Source: Hippea sp. KM1 (lineage in GTDB: Bacteria; Campylobacterota_A; Desulfurellia; Desulfurellales; Hippeaceae). From it: a DNA stretch of 64,000 bases. The notes beneath the pieces were generated by a model, which was not told the origin of the DNA, ran no database searches, and saw nothing but the letters and a program-made list of their open reading frames with translations. This document shows positions 42,476 to 51,714 of the stretch, piece after piece. The stretch is taken from assembly GCF_000526195.1 (NCBI RefSeq), contig NZ_JAFP01000001.1, positions 186,001 through 250,000 on the forward strand. The letters are read 5' to 3'. The position numbers were made by a program, and so were the translations under genes. Position 1 is the first letter of the stretch. Each line of letters starts with the position of its first letter.

Positions 42476-43169
42476 TATACTAAAGTTTGATAAGAAGGGG
42501 TTGATTCCGGTTATAACGGTGGATTTTTACAACAACCAGGTGCTTATGCTTGCCTATGCCAATAAAGAGGCTATCGAGATGAGCCTAAAAAGCGGATATG
42601 CCCATTACTTCTCCCGCTCAAGGGGCAAGCTCTGGATGAAGGGTGAAACAAGCGGCCATACGCAGAAGATAAAACAAATCCTCTTTGATTGCGATGAGGA
42701 TACGCTGCTTTATAGGGTTGAGCAGAAGGGTGCGGCATGCCACACAAACCACCGCAGCTGTTTTTACAGGGAGTTTTACAGGGGTGAGGTGAGGGAGATA
42801 GAGCCCGTAATTGAGGATTTCGACGGTATAATTTACAGGATAGAGGAGAACGATGACATATTAAGCAAGCTTTATGACCTTCTTAAAAAGAGGAAGGAGG
42901 AGCTTCCTGAGGGTTCATATACGGCCAATCTCTTTAGGGGCGGGACGGATAAGATAGCCAAAAAGATTGGTGAGGAGGCAAGCGAGGTGATTATTGCTCT
43001 TAAGAACGACTCCCAGAGTGAGCTTGTCTATGAGGCTGCAGACCTTATCTTTCACCTGCTTGTGGGGCTTGCCGAAAAGGATGTGCCGCCTGAGGCTGTG
43101 CTTGGTGAGCTAAAGAGGCGGTTTGGCATATCGGGCGAAAGGGAGAAAGAAACAAGGGGCAAGGCATGA
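42462..43169 (+). CDS. hisIE: Bifunctional phosphoribosyl-AMP cyclohydrolase / phosphoribosyl-ATP pyrophosphatase
   Basis: Steps 2 and 3 of histidine synthesis in one chain. 235 residues. HisI part (about 1-115): [32 protein letters not shown], and zinc cysteines in [11 protein letters not shown] and [11 protein letters not shown]. HisE part (about 135-225): [17 protein letters not shown] and [14 protein letters not shown] at 42462 has AAAGG in front and lies inside the preceding cytochrome gene. No other his genes are here, an odd neighbour for cytochromes. Confidence 0.95.
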   Translation: MNLTDILKFDKKGLIPVITVDFYNNQVLMLAYANKEAIEMSLKSGYAHYFSRSRGKLWMKGETSGHTQKIKQILFDCDEDTLLYRVEQKGAACHTNHRSCFYREFYRGEVREIEPVIEDFDGIIYRIEENDDILSKLYDLLKKRKEELPEGSYTANLFRGGTDKIAKKIGEEASEVIIALKNDSQSELVYEAADLIFHLLVGLAEKDVPPEAVLGELKRRFGISGEREKETRGKA

Positions 43170-44191
43170 GGATAGCGTTTATTCTGGATGAGGTGTGGGA
43201 TAGCGCCTTAACGAATTACGCCTTAAACATAGAACATCTTGCAAGGGAATTCCACGATACGGTTGTTTTATCGCTTAAGGATAGCTATGTCTATAAAAGC
43301 CTAAAGAATGTTGTGCCGATTAAGCCCCTAAGAAACAAAAACCCTTTGAGCAGCCTCGGTGGTTTTTTCTATTTGAGTAAGGTTTTAAAGCAGATTAACC
43401 CCGATGTTGTTTTGACCATAAGGGGCGATGCCTCTTTTTTTGCCTGTTTACTAAAAAAATCGCTAAACTTTAGGCTTTTTAGGGTGTTTGGGGAGGACAA
43501 GCAACTAAGAACACCGCCAAACTGCATAGATACTCTTATTCTGCCTTGTGAGTTTTTAAAGGAAGACATACCGCCCAAAAGGGCTGAAAAGGTAATCATA
43601 CACAAAAGCTTCGTCGATAGGGAGCGCTTTGCCTTCTCTTTGGATGGGCGCAGAAGGGTTAGAAGGGAGTTGGGGATAGATGATAAATTCGTATTCGGTG
43701 CGGTGGGCAGATTGGACAGGGTTAAGGGATTTGATCTGCTCATAGAGGGATTTGCCCTTGCGGGTATCGATGATGCCGTTTTGGTTATAGTGGGGCAGGA
43801 GAAGGGTCTAAAGAAAAACGAACTGCTTGGGCTTGCTGAGGAGTTGAATGTTGGGGATAGGCTGATTTTGATTGATCAGAGGCGCAGCGATATAGTGGAT
43901 ATTATGAGCAGTTTCGATGTGGGTGTTGTATCGAGCGTGGGCAGCGAGGTTATACCGAGGGTATTCTTCGAGTTTATGAGTGTGGGTCTGCCCATCATAA
44001 CAACCGATGTTGGCTGTCTTGGCGAGGTTGCTAAAGAGGGTTTTTCTATCCTGGCTGAGCCCACGACCTATAGCATAAAGAAGGCCATTCAGAGGGCAAG
44101 GGATGCCGACCTTGTGCGATTGTCATCGGCATCCTTAAAAGAGGCCGAAAAGTATGCACTTAGATTGCCCGCAAACTTCTTTAGCCCCTAA
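43166..44191 (+). CDS. Glycosyltransferase family 4 protein
   Basis: 341 residues, GT-B fold. The C-terminal nucleotide-sugar domain has [27 protein letters not shown], and [20 protein letters not shown], the E-x7-E type region of GT4 enzymes. Acceptor and sugar are unknown. Its ATG overlaps the hisIE stop and its end overlaps the opposite trpA gene by 11 bases. It stands far from the polysaccharide locus, so lipid A/LPS core work is possible but unsupported. Confidence 0.85.
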   Translation: MRIAFILDEVWDSALTNYALNIEHLAREFHDTVVLSLKDSYVYKSLKNVVPIKPLRNKNPLSSLGGFFYLSKVLKQINPDVVLTIRGDASFFACLLKKSLNFRLFRVFGEDKQLRTPPNCIDTLILPCEFLKEDIPPKRAEKVIIHKSFVDRERFAFSLDGRRRVRRELGIDDKFVFGAVGRLDRVKGFDLLIEGFALAGIDDAVLVIVGQEKGLKKNELLGLAEELNVGDRLILIDQRRSDIVDIMSSFDVGVVSSVGSEVIPRVFFEFMSVGLPIITTDVGCLGEVAKEGFSILAEPTTYSIKKAIQRARDADLVRLSSASLKEAEKYALRLPANFFSP

Positions 44192-44882
44192 GGGACAAAA
44201 GAAAGGTCTCAAAATCTCCCCTCATCGCCTCAACAGCGGCTGTTCCTATAACAACCCCATCTGCGTATCTGCAGGCATTTTCTATGTCTTGTTTGTTTCT
44301 TATCCCAAAACCCAGAATGACCTTATGCTTTGCCCCTTTGAGAAACTCTATCTTTCTTTTTGTCTCATCATCCAATCTGAACTCACCCCCCGTTGTTCCC
44401 CTTATTGAGACAAAGTATATAAAGTCGTTTGCGTCCCTTTTTAATCTTTCCAATTCTTCTTGCCTGCTTTCTGGCGTTGCAAAATACACAAAGCCTATGC
44501 CCTTTTTTGATAAGGGTTTTTTGAATCTGTTTGATTCCCTGTAAGGCACATCGGCCAGTATCAATCCATCGATGAAGCCAAAATCACCTGCAAATCGGTC
44601 TATGCCGTATGAAAAGACTATGTTTGCATAGGTCATGATGTAAAGCCTGCCGTTAAATATCCGCCTTGCCTGTTTTGTCGAGTCTAAAAAATCCGCCATC
44701 CTGTATCTTTTTAAAACCTCCATTGACGCTTTCTCGATTACATCGCCATCGGCCGTTGGGTCTGAAAAGGGCAGGCCTATCTCTAAAAAATCAACCCCGT
44801 ATCTGTTGCACAGCTCAACGGCCCTTAAGAACCCCTCCCTGTCTGGATAATTACACACCAGATATATCCCTAACCTACACAT
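44181..44882 (-). CDS. trpA: Tryptophan synthase alpha chain
   Basis: Cleaves indoleglycerol phosphate to indole for TrpB. 233 residues, shorter than the usual 260-270, trimmed mainly at the ends and in loops. [17 protein letters not shown] holds the catalytic Glu and Asp. [12 protein letters not shown] and [10 protein letters not shown] form the phosphate site. Last gene of the trp operon; overlaps trpB by 8 bases and the opposite GT gene by 11. Confidence 0.95.
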   Translation of the reverse strand: MCRLGIYLVCNYPDREGFLRAVELCNRYGVDFLEIGLPFSDPTADGDVIEKASMEVLKRYRMADFLDSTKQARRIFNGRLYIMTYANIVFSYGIDRFAGDFGFIDGLILADVPYRESNRFKKPLSKKGIGFVYFATPESRQEELERLKRDANDFIYFVSIRGTTGGEFRLDDETKRKIEFLKGAKHKVILGFGIRNKQDIENACRYADGVVIGTAAVEAMRGDFETFLLSLRG

Positions 44883-46035
44883 AGATCCCCTCCAGGATAG
44901 GTAAATCCTTATCGCCCCTGCCGGAAAGATTCACTATGACGGTTTTTCTTGCAAAGTCTTCCTTGTTTTTTATTAGATACCCTAAGGCATGAGAGCTTTC
45001 AAGCGCCGGTATGATGCCCTCAAGCTGGCTCAACATTTTAAACGCCTCAAGAGCCTCATCATCGAAACATACACCGTATTTGACCCTGCCTGAATCCTTC
45101 AAAAAGCTGTGAACAGGCCCAACGCCCGGATAATCAAGGCCTGCTGAAATGGAATGAACTAAAGAAACCTGCCCATCATCATCCTGCAGAAGATAGCTTA
45201 ATGCCCCATGCATTATGCCTGGTCTTCCTTTGGTTAGGGCTGCTGAGTGCTTGCCTAACTCCAAGCCCTCTCCGCCTGCCTCAACGCCGTATAGCTTTAC
45301 GGTTTTATCCTTCAAAAAGCCGCTGAATATGCCAATTGCATTGCTCCCACCGCCAACGCAGGCTATAACGGCATCGGGTAAGGATTTTTGTTTTGAGAGT
45401 ATCTGTTTTCTTGCCTCCCTGCCTATGACCGATTGAAAATAGGCCACAATCTGGGGAAACGGATAAGGCCCAACAACGCTGCCTATTAAATAGTGGGTTG
45501 TTCTTATGTTTTTAACCCAATCCCTTAATGCCTCATTGATGGCGCTTTTTAGGGTTCTGCTGCCTTTTTTTACTATCCTTACCTCAGCCCCCAATAGCTT
45601 CATCCTTAATAGGTTTGGCCTTTGCCTTTCAGCATCCTTTTCTCCCATATAAATCACACATTCTAAACCCATCAGGGCTGCTGCTGTGGCCGTTGCAACG
45701 CCGTGCTGGCCGGCTCCTGTTTCTGCTATGATCCTCTTTTTACCCATGAACTTTGCCAGTATTATCTGGCCCAAGGTGTTGTTTATCTTGTGTGCCCCTG
45801 AATGGAGCAGGTCTTCCCTTTTTAGATAGATGTTGATGTTCAGCTGGTTGCTTAGGTTTTTTGCAAGATAGAGTGGTGTTGGCCTTCCTGCATAATCCTT
45901 TAGGTATCGGTTTAGTTCCTCTTTTGCCGCTTTGTTTTTTTTGAAGGCCTTAAAGGCCTCTTCAAGCTCATCCAATGCGGGTATGAGCGTTTCGGCCACA
46001 AATTGACCGCCGTATTGACCGTAATATCCTTTCAT
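44875..46035 (-). CDS. trpB: Tryptophan synthase beta chain
   Basis: PLP enzyme joining indole and serine. 386 residues. The PLP lysine is in [13 protein letters not shown], the phosphate loop is GGGSNAIG, and [10 protein letters not shown] is the substrate loop. A TrpB1 type, meant to pair with TrpA. It overlaps trpF by 4 bases. Confidence 0.97.
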   Translation of the reverse strand: MKGYYGQYGGQFVAETLIPALDELEEAFKAFKKNKAAKEELNRYLKDYAGRPTPLYLAKNLSNQLNINIYLKREDLLHSGAHKINNTLGQIILAKFMGKKRIIAETGAGQHGVATATAAALMGLECVIYMGEKDAERQRPNLLRMKLLGAEVRIVKKGSRTLKSAINEALRDWVKNIRTTHYLIGSVVGPYPFPQIVAYFQSVIGREARKQILSKQKSLPDAVIACVGGGSNAIGIFSGFLKDKTVKLYGVEAGGEGLELGKHSAALTKGRPGIMHGALSYLLQDDDGQVSLVHSISAGLDYPGVGPVHSFLKDSGRVKYGVCFDDEALEAFKMLSQLEGIIPALESSHALGYLIKNKEDFARKTVIVNLSGRGDKDLPILEGIYV

Positions 46036-46604
46036 CTTTTGCTCCTTACGATCTCTAAAAATTCCCTCATTTTCGATATGTCCTTTTTGCCCGGATAGGC
46101 TTCCACACCGCTTACCAGGTCAACGCCAAATACACCCAAGCTTTTTATCCTTGAAACATTCTCCGCATTTATGCCGCCTGCCACAAACAGCCTGTCTTTG
46201 TATTTGAAGTTTTTGAGTATCTCCCAGTTGAAGCTTTTGGCCGCCCCTCCTATCTGTTCTGTGTATGCATCGAACAATAAAAGTCCCTCTTGTTTGACCT
46301 CTGGCAGGCTGTCTTTTATCCTGTAAACCCTGATGGTGTTTTTTAGCCCTATATCTGCATACACCTGGGTATAGTCAAGCCCAACAAACTCAACGGCCTC
46401 CTTGATTTGAGCTTCATTTTGGTTGACGAATATGCCGACGGTTTTTACCTTGTCTTTAATTCTTTTTACTATTTGTCTTGCACTCTCAAAATCTATAAAT
46501 CGCTTGCTTTTTGGATAGAACACAAACCCGACAAAATCCACGCCAAGCTCTATGGAGGCCTTTACATCCTCATAATTGGTCATGCCGCAGAACTTAACCT
46601 TCAT
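46032..46604 (-). CDS. trpF: Phosphoribosylanthranilate isomerase
   Basis: 190 residues, TIM barrel. [20 protein letters not shown] carries the catalytic Cys; the general-acid Asp lies in [23 protein letters not shown] and GVDLVSGVE form the phosphate site. Overlaps trpC by 4 bases at its start and trpB at its end. Confidence 0.95.
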   Translation of the reverse strand: MKVKFCGMTNYEDVKASIELGVDFVGFVFYPKSKRFIDFESARQIVKRIKDKVKTVGIFVNQNEAQIKEAVEFVGLDYTQVYADIGLKNTIRVYRIKDSLPEVKQEGLLLFDAYTEQIGGAAKSFNWEILKNFKYKDRLFVAGGINAENVSRIKSLGVFGVDLVSGVEAYPGKKDISKMREFLEIVRSKR

Positions 46605-47335
46605 AGCAGCTCCTCAAAGGCTTTGTCTATGTTTTTAGCCTTAAGCAGGGTCTCACCGATTAAAAAACCGTCGCAATACCCCTCAAAGAACTCTATGTCT
46701 GCTCTAATTTTTATGCCGCTTTCTGCAATCCTGATTGCATCAAAGTCTATCTGCGATAGAATCTTTTTTGCCCTGAATAGGTCTATTTTGAGGTTGTCTA
46801 AATCCCGTGAGTTTACGCCCACGATGTTGGGCTTTAGGCTTCTTATCCTGTTTAGCTCTTCTTCTGCGTGAACCTCAATTAGGCATTCCAGGCCCAATGA
46901 ATGGGCATAGTTGTACAGCTCTTCTAATTTTTCATCATCCAAAATCCTTGCGATTAGAAGAACAAGGTCTGCCCCGTTTATGTATGCTGCCTCTATCTGT
47001 CTTTTGTCTATTATAAAATCCTTGCAAAGAACAGGCATATCCAGAGAGCTTGCCACCTTTTTTAAAAGCTCAAAACCGCCTCCAAAGAACGCCTCATCGG
47101 TCAGAACGCTTACGGCCTTTGCGTATTTGGAATAGGATGCGGTTATCTCATTTAGGTCTATTGTTCTTATCTTACCGGCAGAGGGTGAGGAGGATTTTAT
47201 CTCGGCTATGATGTTGGTCTGGCCCTTTTTGAAAAAATCGTTTAATCTAAAGATGGGCCTTTCCCTTTTGCCTGAGGGTTTGAGCTTTTCTATTTCCCTT
47301 TTCTTTTTGCTTAGTATATCCTCAAGAATACCCAT
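46601..47335 (-). CDS. trpC: Indole-3-glycerol phosphate synthase
   Basis: About 244 residues, TIM barrel. IIAEIKSSSPSAG with the catalytic Lys, VLTDEAFFGGGFE, VLCKDFIID and VGVNSRDLDNLKID are all canonical. ATG at 47335 overlaps the trpD stop as TGATG; a GTG one codon earlier is the alternative. Confidence 0.96.
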   Translation of the reverse strand: MGILEDILSKKKREIEKLKPSGKRERPIFRLNDFFKKGQTNIIAEIKSSSPSAGKIRTIDLNEITASYSKYAKAVSVLTDEAFFGGGFELLKKVASSLDMPVLCKDFIIDKRQIEAAYINGADLVLLIARILDDEKLEELYNYAHSLGLECLIEVHAEEELNRIRSLKPNIVGVNSRDLDNLKIDLFRAKKILSQIDFDAIRIAESGIKIRADIEFFEGYCDGFLIGETLLKAKNIDKAFEELL

Positions 47336-48327
47336 CACTTACTCCTTAAGGAGTCCAGTTTTTCTTTGGCCTTGCCGTTTTTTATGCTTTCTTTTGCAAG
47401 CTTAAAGCCATCCTCGATGGAATCTGCAACATCGGCAATGTATAAGGAAAACCCCGCATTCAAGGCTATGGCATCCGAAAGCTTATCGTGTTTGCCCTCA
47501 AACACCTCTATCAATAGATTGGCGTTTGTTTTTGCATCAAAGCCCTTGATGTCGTCTAAACCTACCTCTATGTTTAGCTCTTTCGGGTCGAATATAAACA
47601 TCTCCTCTATGCCGTTTTTTCTTATGAAGCATTTGGTTTTGGATGAGCCGCTTACCTCATCAAGCCCATCAAACGATGAGACAAAGGCGACATTGTCCAT
47701 GTTTAGGATTCTTGAAGCATCGAACATAACACCCAAGAAGGCCCTTGAGAAGACGCCAATCAGTTGGGCATATGTGTCAGATGGGTTGGAAAGCGGGCCT
47801 ATCAGGTTGAAGATCGTGCGTTTTGAAAGTTTTCTTCTTATGTTTGCTACATGTTTCATAGCCGGGTGGAAGTTGGGTGCAAACAAGAAGACGAAGTTGT
47901 GTCTATCTAAAAAAACCTCTGCCTCTTTTTTGCCTAAATCGGCTGCTACGCCGAGCTCTTTGAGTATGTCGTATGAGCCGGATTTTGAGCTTATGGCCCT
48001 GTTGCCGTGCTTGGCCACAGGCACAAACAGGCTGCATACGATTGCCGCTGCGGTTGATATGTTGAATGTGTTTTTGCCATCGCCTCCCGTTCCACAGGTG
48101 TCTAAGGTCTTTTTAAGGCTTTCCAGTTTTACAGCATGCTGCTTTAAAGACATAACAGCCCCTGCAATCTCCTCTGCCGACTCACCCTTGTCGGATAAGA
48201 GCATCAAGAACTCCTTAACCCCATCCTCGTTTAGCTTTCCGTTTAGCATTCCATCAAAAACCGCCTTTGATAGTTCTAATCCTATATCCTCCCCCTTTTT
48301 CAATCTGCCGATTGCCTCAGTCAACAT
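47335..48327 (-). CDS. trpD: Anthranilate phosphoribosyltransferase
   Basis: 330 residues. The PRPP-binding GTGGDGKNTFNIST and KHGNRAISSKSGSYD are diagnostic, as is NLIGPLSNP. ATG at 48327 follows AAGGGGG and overlaps the trpG end by 11 bases; an in-frame upstream ATG at 48345 has no ribosome site. It is a stand-alone TrpD, not fused to TrpG. Confidence 0.96.
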   Translation of the reverse strand: MLTEAIGRLKKGEDIGLELSKAVFDGMLNGKLNEDGVKEFLMLLSDKGESAEEIAGAVMSLKQHAVKLESLKKTLDTCGTGGDGKNTFNISTAAAIVCSLFVPVAKHGNRAISSKSGSYDILKELGVAADLGKKEAEVFLDRHNFVFLFAPNFHPAMKHVANIRRKLSKRTIFNLIGPLSNPSDTYAQLIGVFSRAFLGVMFDASRILNMDNVAFVSSFDGLDEVSGSSKTKCFIRKNGIEEMFIFDPKELNIEVGLDDIKGFDAKTNANLLIEVFEGKHDKLSDAIALNAGFSLYIADVADSIEDGFKLAKESIKNGKAKEKLDSLRSK

Positions 48328-48889
48328 GGCAAACCCCCTTAACAAAGTTCTTTACTATCTGCAGGCCGAACTGACTTAAGTATGACTCAGGGTGAAATTG
48401 AACACCGTAAATCCTCAAGGCCTTGTTTTCTATGGCCATTACCTCGTTATCGGTTGCAGATGTTGCTACTGTCTCAAACCCATCAACCTTCCCTCTTACG
48501 ACCAAGGAGTGATACCTTACGCCTGTAAACTCCCTCTTGATTGTTTTGAATATCTCTGAATCGGAATGTATAATCGTATCGGTTTTTCCGTGCATGATTC
48601 TTTTTGCCTTTTCTATGGAAAAACCGAAATAGAGGCCTATTGCCTGCATACCCAAACAGACACCGAAGATGGGCAGCTTCCCCTTGAAGGCATCGATTGC
48701 ATCAAGGCTCAAAAGGGAGTTTTTGGGATGCGATGGGCCTGGCGATATGGCTATGCCTTTTAGGTCTTTCAGTCTTTTGATTCTATCAATCCCTTCTGTG
48801 TTTCTTATAACCGCAACATCATCAAACAGGCCTATGTAATGGGCTAAGTTATAGGTGAAGGAATCGTAATTATCTATCAAAGCTATCAT
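48317..48889 (-). CDS. trpG: Anthranilate synthase glutamine amidotransferase component
   Basis: 190 residues, class I glutaminase. The oxyanion strand is GISISPGPSHP-like (GIAISPGPSHP), the nucleophile is in GVCLGMQAIG, and the His/Glu pair is in GVQFHPESYLS. It supplies ammonia to TrpE and could also serve PabB. It overlaps trpE by 20 bases. Confidence 0.95.
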   Translation of the reverse strand: MIALIDNYDSFTYNLAHYIGLFDDVAVIRNTEGIDRIKRLKDLKGIAISPGPSHPKNSLLSLDAIDAFKGKLPIFGVCLGMQAIGLYFGFSIEKAKRIMHGKTDTIIHSDSEIFKTIKREFTGVRYHSLVVRGKVDGFETVATSATDNEVMAIENKALRIYGVQFHPESYLSQFGLQIVKNFVKGVCHVD

Positions 48890-50249
48890 CTAAACCTCCC
48901 GCCTTTAGAAGTGCTTTGAGCTTGTTTATTGTTTCGAAGTATTCGCTTTCTGGGTTGCTGTCATAGACTATGCCCGCACCCGCCTGCAGCCTGCAAACAT
49001 CGCCATTGAAAATGGCCGTTCTTATGGTTATGGCCATGTCTAAGTTGCCATCAAAGCCCACATAGCCGACACATCCGCCGTATGCACCCCTTGGGTGCCT
49101 TTCAAACTCATCGATTATCTCAATAGCCCTTACCTTTGGTGCTCCGCTCAGTGTGCCTGCAGGGAAGGTGTTTGCTATAACATCGTATGGTGTAATGGAT
49201 TCATCTAAGTCCGCCTCGACATTGGAGGTCAAATGAACGACATGGGAATAGACCTCCGGTCTGGCAAATGATGTTACCGTTACAGCGGGCGGCTTTGAGA
49301 TTCTGGCCAGATCGTTTCGTGCCAAATCCACAAGCATTAGATGCTCTGCCATCTCCTTCTCATCGCCTAAAAGCTCCTCCTTTATTCGCTTTAAGTCTTC
49401 TGTTTTGGGTTTTGTTCCTGCAATTGGCCTGATGGTTGCCTTTCTATCCCTCAAGCGCACATGGATTTCTGGCGATGAACCGCTTAGGCAGAGCTCTTTG
49501 GATTTGAAAAAGAACATATAGGGGGATGGGTTTATCCTGCGTAAGTTTCTGTAGAATTCAAACGGTTCTATGCCTTCGACGAGGAAGAAGTTGCTTAAGA
49601 CAACCTGTATGGCCTCACCGTCTTCTATAAGCCCTTTGGTTTTTTTGACGATGTTTATAAATTCATCTTTTGAAAACATGCTCAAGATAACCTTGGATTT
49701 TTGCGGCCTCTTGGGGTTTTGCGGTTTTTTGGATAGTATGAAATCCTTAAAGCTTCTCAGTCTGTCTTTTGCTATTGTTAGGTTGTCCTTTGCCGTCAGG
49801 CTTCTGTTAAAGTTATAGGATAGTGCCACATACAGCCTGTTTGTATAGTTGTCATAGACCAAGAATTCATCGACTAAGAAGAATCTGCCAAATTCAGCGG
49901 GCTTTTTCTTTAGGGGTTTTCTTAGGATGTCAAAAAGCTCTGTGGCCTCAAAGGCCAAATAGCCCACATAGCCGCCCTTGAAATCGCCAAAGTTGCCAAC
50001 AGGGAAGACCTTTTTCTGCTCAAAATTTAGGTCTGAGGCCTTTGTTATCTTGAATACATCCTTCGCTATACCGATAAAGGAAAAGCGGCTGTAGGTTTTA
50101 TCCTCTTTAGCCGACTCAAGGAGAAAGACATTCTCCTCATCTAACAGCTTGTTTAGGATGGATACGGGCGTGTCCATGTCGCCCTCTATCTCCTCATACA
50201 GAACAATTACATCAAAACCCTCATCAAACGCCTTCAAAAACGCCTCCAT
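48870..50249 (-). CDS. trpE: Anthranilate synthase component I
   Basis: 459 residues from ATG 50249, which follows GGAGG; the frame is open further upstream but runs through the terminator. [19 protein letters not shown] contains the LLES tryptophan-feedback site, so the enzyme should be inhibited by Trp. [33 protein letters not shown] and [13 protein letters not shown] make the chorismate site. First structural gene behind an attenuator. Confidence 0.96.
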   Translation of the reverse strand: MEAFLKAFDEGFDVIVLYEEIEGDMDTPVSILNKLLDEENVFLLESAKEDKTYSRFSFIGIAKDVFKITKASDLNFEQKKVFPVGNFGDFKGGYVGYLAFEATELFDILRKPLKKKPAEFGRFFLVDEFLVYDNYTNRLYVALSYNFNRSLTAKDNLTIAKDRLRSFKDFILSKKPQNPKRPQKSKVILSMFSKDEFINIVKKTKGLIEDGEAIQVVLSNFFLVEGIEPFEFYRNLRRINPSPYMFFFKSKELCLSGSSPEIHVRLRDRKATIRPIAGTKPKTEDLKRIKEELLGDEKEMAEHLMLVDLARNDLARISKPPAVTVTSFARPEVYSHVVHLTSNVEADLDESITPYDVIANTFPAGTLSGAPKVRAIEIIDEFERHPRGAYGGCVGYVGFDGNLDMAITIRTAIFNGDVCRLQAGAGIVYDSNPESEYFETINKLKALLKAGGLDDSFDR

Positions 50250-50261
50250 AGAAACCTCCAC

Positions 50262-50311
50262 AAAATAAAAAAGGCCGCAAACCTTAAAGCTTCTTGCTAA
50301 GGTTTGCGGCC
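50262..50311 (-). terminator. trp attenuator, second terminator (T2)
   Basis: On the minus strand GGCCGCAAACCTTA (complement of 50298-50311) pairs with TAAGGTTTGCGGCC (complement of 50273-50286), a perfect 14-base stem with an 11-base loop, followed by TTTTTTATTTT. It ends 12 bases before the trpE ATG. Confidence 0.9.
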
Positions 50312-50383
50312 AAATAAAAAAGCCGCTTACCCTTAGCAAGCCTCCTGGCTACCCTGCCAGCAAGCCCGCCAAGAATAAGCGGC
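50312..50383 (-). terminator. trp attenuator, first terminator (T1)
   Basis: GCCGCTTA (complement of 50376-50383) and TAAGCGGC (complement of 50322-50329) form the base stem, with an inner CTGGC/GCCAG hairpin, and TTTTTTATTT follows. Part of it (complement of 50348-50357) can instead pair with the segment at 50400-50409, the expected antiterminator. Confidence 0.85.
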
Positions 50384-50399
50384 TAACCGTTAACGATCA

Positions 50400-50424
50400 G
50401 CAGGGCAGCTACATATCGCTACCC
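50400..50424 (-). promoter_or_regulatory. trp attenuator control hairpin (segments 1 and 2)
   Basis: GGGTAGC (complement of 50418-50424), beginning in the last Trp codon, pairs with GCTGCCC (complement of 50403-50409) at the leader stop codon. A ribosome stalled on the Trp codons would cover segment 1 and free GCTGCCCTGC (complement of 50400-50409) to pair with GCAGGGTAGC (complement of 50348-50357). Confidence 0.75.
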
Positions 50425-50486
50425 CACCACCAGTTATTTAGCTGCTTGCTTATCTTGGTCTCAAAAAACAAACCATCACAACTCAT
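50409..50486 (-). CDS. trpL: trp operon leader peptide with three consecutive Trp codons
   Basis: 25 codons from ATG 50486 to TAG 50409. The sequence ends NNWWWGSDM; the three Trp codons lie at 50424-50432 (TGGTGGTGG read on the minus strand), directly before the hairpin that competes with the terminator. AAGGA precedes the ATG but overlaps the predicted -10 box, so the mRNA may start at or within a few bases of the ATG, as known for leaderless trpL of Sinorhizobium. The peptide itself has no other expected function. Confidence 0.9.
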   Translation of the reverse strand: MSCDGLFFETKISKQLNNWWWGSDM

Positions 50487-50495
50487 AGCACTATC

Positions 50496-50524
50496 CTTCT
50501 ACCAAAATCTATAGGTTTTGTCAA
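50496..50524 (-). promoter_or_regulatory. trp operon promoter
   Basis: On the minus strand TTGACA (complement of 50519-50524), 17 bases, then TAGAAG (complement of 50496-50501). The expected start point near 50489 lies 3 bases before the trpL ATG. Confidence 0.65.
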
Positions 50525-50569
50525 ATGTTGTGTTTGGGATTTGTGTTATGGATGGCTTAGATAAAAAGA

Positions 50570-50598
50570 TTGACAGATGAAAATTCAGGTCTATTATA
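50570..50598 (+). promoter_or_regulatory. Promoter facing the polysaccharide locus (P1)
   Basis: TTGACA (50570-50575), 17-base spacer and TATTAT (50593-50598), five of six bases of the -10 consensus. It would first transcribe a 30-codon frame at 50621. Confidence 0.65.
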
Positions 50599-50620
50599 AA
50601 TTAGATGTGAGGGGACAAAA

Positions 50621-50713
50621 TGAATGAATTTGTTAGCTTTTTAGGTGACTTCTCCTCAGGTTTGATGAGAGTTAGTATAAGACGTCTTTTGAGTTGTATG
50701 GGTGTATGTTAGA
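50621..50713 (+). CDS. Short open frame of 30 residues, unknown
   Basis: ATG at 50621 is preceded by AGGGG at 50611-50615 and by promoter P1. The product starts MNEFVSFLGDFSSGLMRVS and ends in a mildly hydrophobic LLSCMGVC. It could be a small protein, a leader peptide of the polysaccharide locus or the remnant of a longer gene. No similarity recognised. The rest of 50714-50844 holds promoter P2 and AT-rich DNA with no gene. Confidence 0.35.
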
Positions 50714-50735
50714 AACAAAAGAAGAGTGATAGGAA

Positions 50736-50764
50736 TTGACTTGACAAGTGGGTCGGTATATATC
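50736..50764 (+). promoter_or_regulatory. Promoter of the polysaccharide locus (P2)
   Basis: TTGACT (50736-50741), 17 bases, TATATC (50759-50764); an overlapping TTGACA at 50741 with CTTTAT at 50764 is an alternative. rmlA starts 80 bases downstream. Confidence 0.5.
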
Positions 50765-50844
50765 TTTATAGTGGTAAAGAATTGAAAATAAAAATAATTT
50801 GATATATTATCAAAGATATGTTGCGATGTAGGTGTGTAGTTTAA

Positions 50845-51714
50845 ATGAAAGGAATTATCTTAGCAGGAGGTTCGGGAACAAGATTATATCCCGTAACAGA
50901 AATTGTAAGTAAGCAGTTGTTACCTATATATGACAAGCCTATGGTTTATTACCCTTTATCGGTTTTGATGTTAGCGGGTATTAGGGATATTTTAATTATA
51001 ACTACATCAAGGGATTTACCTTTGTTTAAGAGATTACTTAAGGATGGAAGTGATTGGGGTGTAAAAATAAGTTATGAAGAGCAACTTAGACCAAATGGTA
51101 TAGCGGAGGCATTTATAATCGGAGAAGAATTTATTGGAGATGATAGTGTTTGTTTAATCTTGGGGGATAACATATTTTTTGGACAGGGACTTACCCAAAT
51201 CTTGCAAGATTCTACTAAATTAAAAAACGGAGCCATTATTTTTGGCTATAAGGTTCACGATCCTGAGAGATTCGGAGTAGTAGAATTTGATGAAGAAATG
51301 AATGTAGTATCCCTGGAGGAGAAACCAAAAAATCCAAAATCAAATTATGCTGTCGTTGGACTCTATTTTTACGATAATGAAGTGATTGAAATAGCGAAAA
51401 ATATAAAGCCATCGGATAGGGGGGAGTTAGAAATAACTTCGGTAAATTTGGAATATTTAAAAAGAAATAAACTAAGGGTAAAACTATTAGGGAGAGGTTT
51501 TGCGTGGTTTGATGCGGGGACTCATGATAGCCTCTTAAATGCGAGTCATTTTGTTGCAACAATAGAAAAAAGGCAGGGTTATAAAATAGCCTGTTTGGAA
51601 GAGATTGCGCTGAGAAATAAATGGATATCTAAGGAAAAACTTAGAGTAAAGATTCAACATTTAAGCAATTCTGTTTATGGGAAGTATTTGGAAGAAATAT
51701 TAGAGGAGCTATAG
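50845..51714 (+). CDS. rmlA: Glucose-1-phosphate thymidylyltransferase
   Basis: Makes dTDP-glucose, entry to dTDP-deoxysugars. 289 residues. [11 protein letters not shown] is the nucleotide loop; [25 protein letters not shown] and [13 protein letters not shown] are canonical RmlA motifs. It opens the polysaccharide locus, and the next gene starts within its stop codon (TAGTG). Confidence 0.96.
   Translation: MKGIILAGGSGTRLYPVTEIVSKQLLPIYDKPMVYYPLSVLMLAGIRDILIITTSRDLPLFKRLLKDGSDWGVKISYEEQLRPNGIAEAFIIGEEFIGDDSVCLILGDNIFFGQGLTQILQDSTKLKNGAIIFGYKVHDPERFGVVEFDEEMNVVSLEEKPKNPKSNYAVVGLYFYDNEVIEIAKNIKPSDRGELEITSVNLEYLKRNKLRVKLLGRGFAWFDAGTHDSLLNASHFVATIEKRQGYKIACLEEIALRNKWISKEKLRVKIQHLSNSVYGKYLEEILEEL

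Noticed and set aside
50250-50339. Extended N-terminus of TrpE
   Set aside because: The extra 30 codons run through the second attenuator terminator and have no ribosome site; ATG 50249 has GGAGG.
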